Assembly: GCA_037127255.1 (NCBI GenBank)
Contig: JBANSL010000018.1
Coordinates: 17,891,175-17,955,174, forward strand
Reading direction: 5' to 3'
DNA length: 64,000 nucleotides
Source of the DNA: Persicaria tinctoria
Lineage: Eukaryota; Streptophyta; Magnoliopsida; Caryophyllales; Polygonaceae
In this document: one piece after another, positions 58,688-64,000 of the stretch
Numbering within the stretch: position 1 is the first letter of the stretch
Layout of the letters: every line of letters starts with the position of its first letter
The notes under the pieces: model-generated
Database searches by the model: none
Seen by the model: only the letters and a program-made list of their open reading frames with translations
What the model was told of the DNA's origin: nothing
Made by a program: the position numbers and the translations under genes

Positions 58688-60637
58688 ATGTGTTTCTTCT
58701 ACTCTCTCTCCCCCACAGATTTGCAGATCTGAATCACCCACCTCTCCAATTTCCGATACTTTTAACAGCGATAAGACTGCGCCAGAGTTGCAGAGCTGAA
58801 TCCCCCACCTCTCCAAACCCCATCGACCTTCACCTATGCACCGGAGCAGCTAGTCCTCACGCTGTCGAGTTGCCGCTCGTCCCCACGTCGTCGTGACGCC
58901 GCCAGTGTCGTGAACCCGCCTGGCTGAAGTGTAGCTCGTTTGCGCTTGCGGATCTCAGGAACCTTCGACCGAAGTGGTTCTCAGGCACTTCGACATCTCA
59001 ATTGTCAGGTAATATCTTTAAATCCCTTTCAATTCAATCCAAAAGCTTGATTACCGTGTGGTTAGGGTTTGATTTTGGGGGAAAGTTACGGTTTGGTTAG
59101 GGTTGGATTAGGTTTGGTTTGGTTTCGTTACTGTTTTGTTAGGGTTTGGTTTGGTTAGGATTTTGAGCAATCAATTTGTGATTCAGGTGTGATAAGCTAT
59201 TCCATTAACTTCGTTATTAAGTGAAAACTGCAATAGTAAGAGGTATATGCATGTTTCTGTTTGCTTTTTGATTACTTGAATACTAAGAGAATTTTCACTT
59301 CATTTTGTAAGTTAAGTAGATATTTCTCTGCTTGCTTTTTGATTACTTGAAATCGATTCTTGGTATACTAGATGAAAGGATATCGATTTAGGGTTCAGTT
59401 CAACAAAATGTTGTTCCGAATTCATCGCTGCAAAGTTTATAGTTTGTGATCTGGACTGATCCTTATTAATTGGGGATTTTTTTATCCACTGTAGGTTAAA
59501 AATGTCAGTCAGTGAGGTCTACTTGCTGCAGGTTCGCCATTGTTGGTAATTGGAGCGACTAATGATCTCAGGCATGGTAGAGGCTATTCAGGTTTGGTGT
59601 TAAGAAAATCTAAGACTTCTTCCGTTGAAGAAGATTTAGTTGCAGAAGAATATGGCACTGGCGCCACTCCTGAGGATAATATTGGTGTGTATCTTTCACT
59701 TGACTCTTGATCTTGTTCATTAAAGTGCCCATCGTCAGTTCTAGAAATCAAAATTAGCTTTCAAGATAGCTTCAATTCAAGCTACCTAGCTTAACTCACT
59801 TGATTCTGTTGTTTTAAGACTAGAAATGGACCAATTTGGAGAGGTTAGATCTCTCGAGTGGTGTTTCATTCTTCCATAATACGCTAGATTGAATCCTCAA
59901 TTGAAATGTCTTGTCTTTGATGCATTCCTCCCTTAGGTTTATTTATTTATAAATGTGATGTGCTCGCAAGATACTTATTCAGTTGTTTATGTATAAGTTT
60001 CCTCATATCTGTACATGGATAAGGAATTCTGAAATTAGGAAAGTTCTCATTGCCTTAGACTTAGAGCTAGGAAGAGTATGGAATCAATTTGTTATTGCCA
60101 ACAAGTGTAGTTGCTAATCTAACAAGTGTGTGCTATGAGATTTGAGGGTGTGAATGACTGAATGAGTATAGTTAGGCACTAGGCCTTAGCCATCCAGAAA
60201 TATTATAAGGGCATGTGGCTTTTAACGAGTTGAGTATGGCTCTCTAAATGGGTGCTTAGTGGAATTTAGCTGAGGGTAGTTCTCAGCGATATTCCAATGA
60301 TTGTGTTTGTTAATCTTTTGTGGTTTCTATACTTATGCTTTATCACTTAGCCCCGCTAAACGATGTTAGGACTTCATTTTATAAGCAAGAAAGAACGTGA
60401 GCTGTCGGGACCATGTGTGAGCATTTTGCCATTATACTTTTCGAGTTTTGACAAATGACAATTTTGTTCTTTGAATTATTTAATCTGAGCTTATCCTATT
60501 TCACTGGTTTCAACCTTTGATGTTGTATTAAGTAATCCTTTTTAAGTGTTGAATTATAATTTTACCATTTTTGTTTGAAAGTTTTATGGAGTCACAATCC
60601 GTAAAGAGCTAACATGTTGATTGTGCTTTGAATTCAG
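58688..60637 (+). other. Captured-gene region without firm identity
   Basis: 58.7-59.0 kb is C/T-rich 5'-leader-like sequence ending in ttgtcag|gtaatatc. At about 59532-59683 a frame reads SPLLVIGATNDLRHGRGYSG and continues to AEEYGTGATPEDNIG between a CTGCAG acceptor and a GTGTGTAT donor; I do not recognise it. The rest is intron-like. Confidence 0.4.
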
Positions 60638-60697
60638 ACAATTAGCCACATGGCAGAGCGTGTAGTGGGCATGGGATATTTCAGTGTTGTGTTTCAG
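60638..60697 (+). pseudogene. GSK3/SHAGGY-like kinase exon fragment
   Basis: Between a TTCAG acceptor and a CAG|GTGAAA donor the exon reads TISHMAERVVGMGYFSVVFQ, matching the TISYMAERVVG.GSFG.VFQ exon of plant SHAGGY-like kinases, which holds the ATP-binding glycine loop. The loop is changed (GxGxxG to GMGYFS). No other kinase exon is nearby, so this is a captured fragment. Confidence 0.75.
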
Positions 60698-60978
60698 GTG
60701 AAAATCAAATCTTCAACTAGATCACATCAGAGAGGTAATTGTTACTGCAACTAGTAGCTAAGAAGCACTCTCCTTTCTGTATAGTTGTTTTGGTCAATCT
60801 CAATAGGTCAAGAGTGTCTTTTATTTGTCTTTTATTTTTATTATATTTTCAAAATAGTAGACTATGATAAAGTGAGAATGTAGATATCAACCCTTTGTTT
60901 AGTTGACCACATTATTGGGATGGAATTTTATTAATGTTAGTATGTTACTCTTATAGATGTCATTTCATACTGTTGTAA

Positions 60979-61737
60979 ATGGGGACACTATTTAGTGATT
61001 CACTTCTCTCACACTGTGGTGTAGTTGATCTTGAAGCTGGCTCTGTTCAGATGGCATATATGGTCCAAGATAGCGATGCAGCAAAAGCACCAATGGTGAC
61101 TGATGGAGGGGACCCATATGCAAGGATATGCATCTCGATCAAGGGAAGAAAATCTCACCTATATGTCCATAGGTTAAGTCCTAGATGATGACCTTTTTAG
61201 ATAAACTGACACATTTTAATGGTCAGCAAATATTCAGTTCCCCTTGCTCATATTAAACAGCCCTGTTTAGATCCTTTCCCTAAAGTTTTTTTTTGAGTTT
61301 TTATTGAAGTAGTTTGATTATCTTCTGCAGTTACTTGCATTATGGACTATTAGCAGCACATTCCAAGGTTTTCAAGGTGGTTGGAAATTCTGCCAATCCA
61401 TGCCTTTTGGCAGATTATCATGGTACATGGAGCTTCTCTTTTATATCAAGTTTAAGTTATTGGTGTTGATGAAACCATTATTGCATATTTCTTTTCTTCC
61501 TTCAAGTTCAAGCCAGGGTGTGGGTGTGTTTTGCTAGCTGGTCCGCATTATAATCCTATTGTTCTTACTTCTTACAAGTATATTGTGTTTTAACTACATG
61601 TATATTGTGGTTGCGCTCGCAGTGGGACATACACATATGAAGGAGTAATATATGAAGCATCTTCCTTCCCATCTGGTGCTAGCATGAAAGAATGCAAGGA
61701 ATTAGCTTTCAAGGCTCTCAATCACAGCCAACATTAA
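60979..61737 (+). pseudogene. Apyrase (GDA1/CD39 NTPDase) gene fragment
   Basis: Exon 1 (to 61172) has GVVDLEAGSVQMAY (apyrase conserved region 4, DLGGGSVQ changed to DLEAGSVQ), APMVTDGGDPYARI and KGRKSHLYVH. Exon 2 (61331-61422) continues in phase with SYLHYGLLAAHSKVFKV and NPCLLADYH. Exon 3 (61623-61737) reads GTYTYEGVIYEASSFPSGAS and ends in TAA, but it is one base out of phase with exon 2. Apyrases remove phosphates from NTPs and NDPs. N-terminal regions 1-3 and the C-terminus are absent: a captured, broken fragment. Confidence 0.78.
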
Positions 61738-61927
61738 AAACACAACTCAGGTTATTATTTCATACAGATTTTCTTCACCTTAGGTTGGTTTCATGGATTC
61801 AAGTAAGCCTGTTGTGAAGGTGACTCCTGCAGACTTTGCAAGTAAGCCTGTTGAGACCTCTGAAGAAATGGATTCAATTCTTCATTCCAATTTTATTATA
61901 AATGTTATTTTTCTGTACAATGTCCAG

Positions 61928-62011
61928 GTTGGTGCTGTTGTTGGGAATGAAGAATTGACACCTCTCGGTTATCATCTTGTAAAACTTCCTGTTGATTTGC
62001 TTGTCGGGAAG
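61928..62011 (+). pseudogene. DExH-box RNA helicase exon fragment
   Basis: After a TCCAG acceptor: VGAVVGNEELTPLGYHLVKL then PVDLLVGK before a GTATAA donor. This is the conserved HA2-region start of DEAH/DExH helicases (GA...ELT.LG..L..LP.D...GK). No RecA domain is nearby. The 45 codons upstream from the ATG at 61793 are unrelated. Confidence 0.75.
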
Positions 62012-62566
62012 GTATAATTGATATATTTTTTGCATACATCATGTTCGGATGACCATTATGATTTTTTTATTTGGATTCTAAGTTGAATAGTGTGTATGAT
62101 AACTAAAAGAAAGTATGATTTGTGGCAACTGATATCTCAATTTTTTTTTCTGCCAAATAGTTTTCAGATGGAATCCATTTTTCACGCTTTAGATTCCCCA
62201 TCCCGCCTTGGTTTCTCATTGAAAGGAATGTGAAGCTTCACATCATGTTCAAGTGATGGAGGCCTCGCTGCCTGTTACACTTACAGTTGTAGCAAAGGTA
62301 TTTTGATAGAGCATGAAAATAAAATGCAATCATAATAATTATTCAGTATTTAATTTGAAAATGTTTGGTTTGTGAGTTTTGTTTTGAAAATGTCTTTAAA
62401 GAAGCGGTTATATATAACTTAGCAATAGATCAAGAGTGCTTATTTAAAGCTCCCATCCAAGATGCATACATAAAATGATAATCAAATTTGTTTTGTCATC
62501 TATATGTGACTTTAGTCTAAATGCAACAATTTATGGTAGTAATTTGTTTTAATATTTCTAAGTTAA

Positions 62567-62638
62567 AGCCTATTAGCTCAAATTGGTAAAGCAATGTGTT
62601 CAAGCACAAAGATACGGGTTCAAATCCCGTATAGGCTA
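62567..62638 (+). tRNA. tRNA-like sequence (probable pseudogene)
   Basis: 72 nt with a perfect 7-bp acceptor stem (AGCCTAT/ATAGGCT), TA at positions 8-9, an A-box-like TAGCTCAAATTGG, a perfect 5-bp T-stem (ACGGG/CCCGT) and B-box GGTTCAAATCC. The anticodon arm is poor: four pairs close a 6-nt loop TTCAAG, so an anticodon cannot be fixed. A-rich sequence follows at 62645. Likely a tRNA pseudogene or the head of a SINE, next to the right end of the CACTA element. Confidence 0.45.
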
Positions 62639-62679
62639 CAACGACAAAAAAAAGAAACAAATATTTCATTTAACAAATC

Positions 62680-62992
62680 GGCTAAAAACCGATGTTAATC
62701 AAAATAAAAAATCGATGTCTATGTGGGTGATGTAAAAAGTTTAAACTTTTTAACATCGGATAATAGCCGATGTCTTTGTATGTTATAACATCGGATGTAT
62801 TTTATAATCGATGTTATACTATATCAAAGACATCGGATTTAAATATATGACCGATGTTATAATAAATAAAGACATCGGCTATTACCCGATGTTAAAAAGT
62901 TTTGACTTTTTACATCACCCACATAGACATCGATTCATTTTTTGAAAGACATCAATAACTACCCGATGTTAAATGACAAAATTCTAGTAGTC
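62680..62992. repeat. CACTA right subterminal repeat array
   Basis: More than ten copies of acatcgg / ccgatgt in both orientations, arranged as a long imperfect inverted repeat (cacccacatagacatcg on one side, cgatgtctatgtgggtg on the other) ending in the TCTAGTAGTC terminus. Such arrays are transposase-binding sites in CACTA elements. Confidence 0.75.
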
Positions 62993-63215
62993 ATGCAACA
63001 AAAACATCAATTTTGATCCTCCAAGAGCAAGTAAAGACCGTTTCTTTTCCTCTATTGTAAGGCCAAGTGACTACAGAATACTTCAATTGAATACCCAAAC
63101 CCGTCACCAACTTGAAAACCCTTCTATACACGCCCAGTCCAATACTAACACTTGCAATTCCTGGATCGAACACAATTGTAAAAGTAAGTATGGAATTATT
63201 TATTTAAGAAATTAC

Positions 63216-64000
63216 CTAGGCTCAGGGTACTGGATTTCTTTGTCACAATTGTTACACCAAAAACATTCACCATCATGAAAAACTTTCTTCTTACAGTGTA
63301 CACATGAATTATAGTACCATCCAAACTCATCGTCTATTCTATGTATTGTAGCGATTGTAACAAATGTTCCTTGCTATAGAAAAGAGGGAATAAATAGTTG
63401 TAACGATATATATGGATGAAATGCATCATATATATAAAAATAAGAATAGCTTTGAATATTGAAATAGAATTAATGCGATATACTAATTATGAGAAATTTA
63501 CCTCCTTTGCAAGAAGTAAATCATTCAATTCATGGCATGTTTTAAAATTATGCAATTTCAAGAAATGATCTTCAAGGGAATATGATGGTTGATTTTCAAC
63601 TTCTAAAAAATCGCCACAATTCGGCTCATTGTCGGGCACATGATACCTAAATTTACGATGGATTAGTATTTATATAACTCAATCAAATAATTAAGATGAT
63701 AATTTAATTATATAATTTTTATTGAACAAAACACATACCTTTCTTTGAAGTCAACTATTTCTGGAATATGTAAATCATCCAAGAATATCAAAGAAGCACT
63801 AAAACAATTGGATATATAATTTTTCCCTGCAATCAATTATGTGAATCAGGTTTATATTCATATAATAGATATTTTTAAATATATGGAAATAAATTTTTTT
63901 ATAAAATCAATAAATTATACGGAGTACCATCATAATTATCAATTTTTGCAAATTGAATAATAACAACAACTTTATTGTCCATGCGTATGTTCTCATAAGG
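63216..64000 (-). CDS. RPA70-like DNA-binding subunit (partial; 3' end lost)
   Basis: Minus-strand exons 64000-63928 (5' side runs off the window), 63826-63739, 63646-63502, 63373-63216, all in phase. They read NKVVVIIQFAKIDNYDG, SNCFSASLIFLDDLHIPEIV, YHVPDNEPNCGDF and FVTIATIHRIDDEFGWYYNS followed by a zinc ribbon CVHCKKK...CFWCNNCDKE. This is the DBD-B/DBD-C region of replication protein A large-subunit relatives, single-stranded-DNA-binding OB folds; transposon-borne (Helitron) and host paralogues both exist. After EIQYPEPR the next exon is not recognisable: the sequence meets a stop and then the CACTA end at 62992, about 220 bp away. The 3' part is probably lost. Confidence 0.75.

Larger units (their letters stand above)
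49327..62992. mobile_element. CACTA (CMC/EnSpm-like) composite transposon
   Basis: Left end CACTACTAGAATTCTGTTAT followed by TTAACATCGG; right end is the inverse, ccgatgttaaatgacaaaat then TCTAGTAGTC. Both subterminal regions are rich in direct and inverted copies of the motif aacatcgg / ccgatgtt, as in CACTA elements. The last base differs from the expected G, and the 3-bp flanks (att, atg) do not match. No CACTA transposase is recognisable inside. The interior is filled by an OTU-gene element, a PIF/Harbinger element and host gene fragments, giving about 13.7 kb. Confidence 0.7.

Noticed and set aside
62680..62992. Possible CRISPR-like or satellite array, from the regularly repeated acatcgg words.
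   Set aside because: Spacing is irregular, both orientations occur, and the array ends in a CACTA terminus; it is a transposon subterminal region.

Overview
This is nuclear DNA of a flowering plant. The genes are split by GT-AG introns, the spacers are very AT-rich, and the gene families are plant ones: a CC-NB-ARC-LRR resistance gene, a KIN-12 phragmoplast kinesin relative, papain-like protease relatives and plant-type transposons (Helitron, CACTA, PIF/Harbinger, Stowaway-like MITEs, a solo LTR, a SINE). I cannot resolve the species or order. Most genes below were assembled by joining exons by hand with matching splice phase, so they are models, not transcript-supported annotations.

Layout. 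0-3 kb: a three-exon hotdog-fold acyl-CoA thioesterase on the minus strand. 3-7.2 kb: repeats, a MITE with its empty site visible next door, and a small Helitron. 7.7-9.2 kb: a four-exon, highly divergent PCNA-like sliding-clamp gene. 9.9-10.5 kb: two MITEs, one with a nested palindrome. 11.6-13.2 kb: a five-exon KIN-12-like gene without a motor domain. 13.5-19 kb: DHH1/DDX6-type DEAD-box helicase pseudogenes and an RNase H (LINE-type) remnant, partly duplicated in tandem. 19.4-29 kb and 43.3-45.2 kb: four copies (A-D) of an unusual papain-family gene, all on the minus strand. 30.6-35.05 kb: a full-length CNL gene, lying between near-identical copies C and D. 35.3-43 kb: a solo LTR, AT-rich spacer, remains of an unidentified gene, and the start of the duplicated D block. 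45.5-48.2 kb: a Helitron-like array holding three nested fold-back elements. 49.3-63.0 kb: a roughly 13.7-kb CACTA-type element that contains an OTU-protease element, a 6.9-kb PIF/Harbinger element and fragments of several host genes (GSK3/SHAGGY kinase, apyrase, DExH helicase). 63.2-64 kb: an RPA70-like gene running off the window.

The most interesting system is the A-D family. Each gene joins a Ser/Pro-rich leader without a signal peptide, two tandem I29 (cathepsin propeptide inhibitor) domains, and the C-terminal part of a C1A papain fold. The catalytic Cys exon is missing and the catalytic His is replaced. Copies A and D keep an open frame across all five exons; B and C are broken at different places. 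The architecture suggests protease-inhibitor or pseudo-enzyme proteins rather than proteases. The CNL gene sits inside the most recent duplication of this family. Any functional link to immunity is inference.
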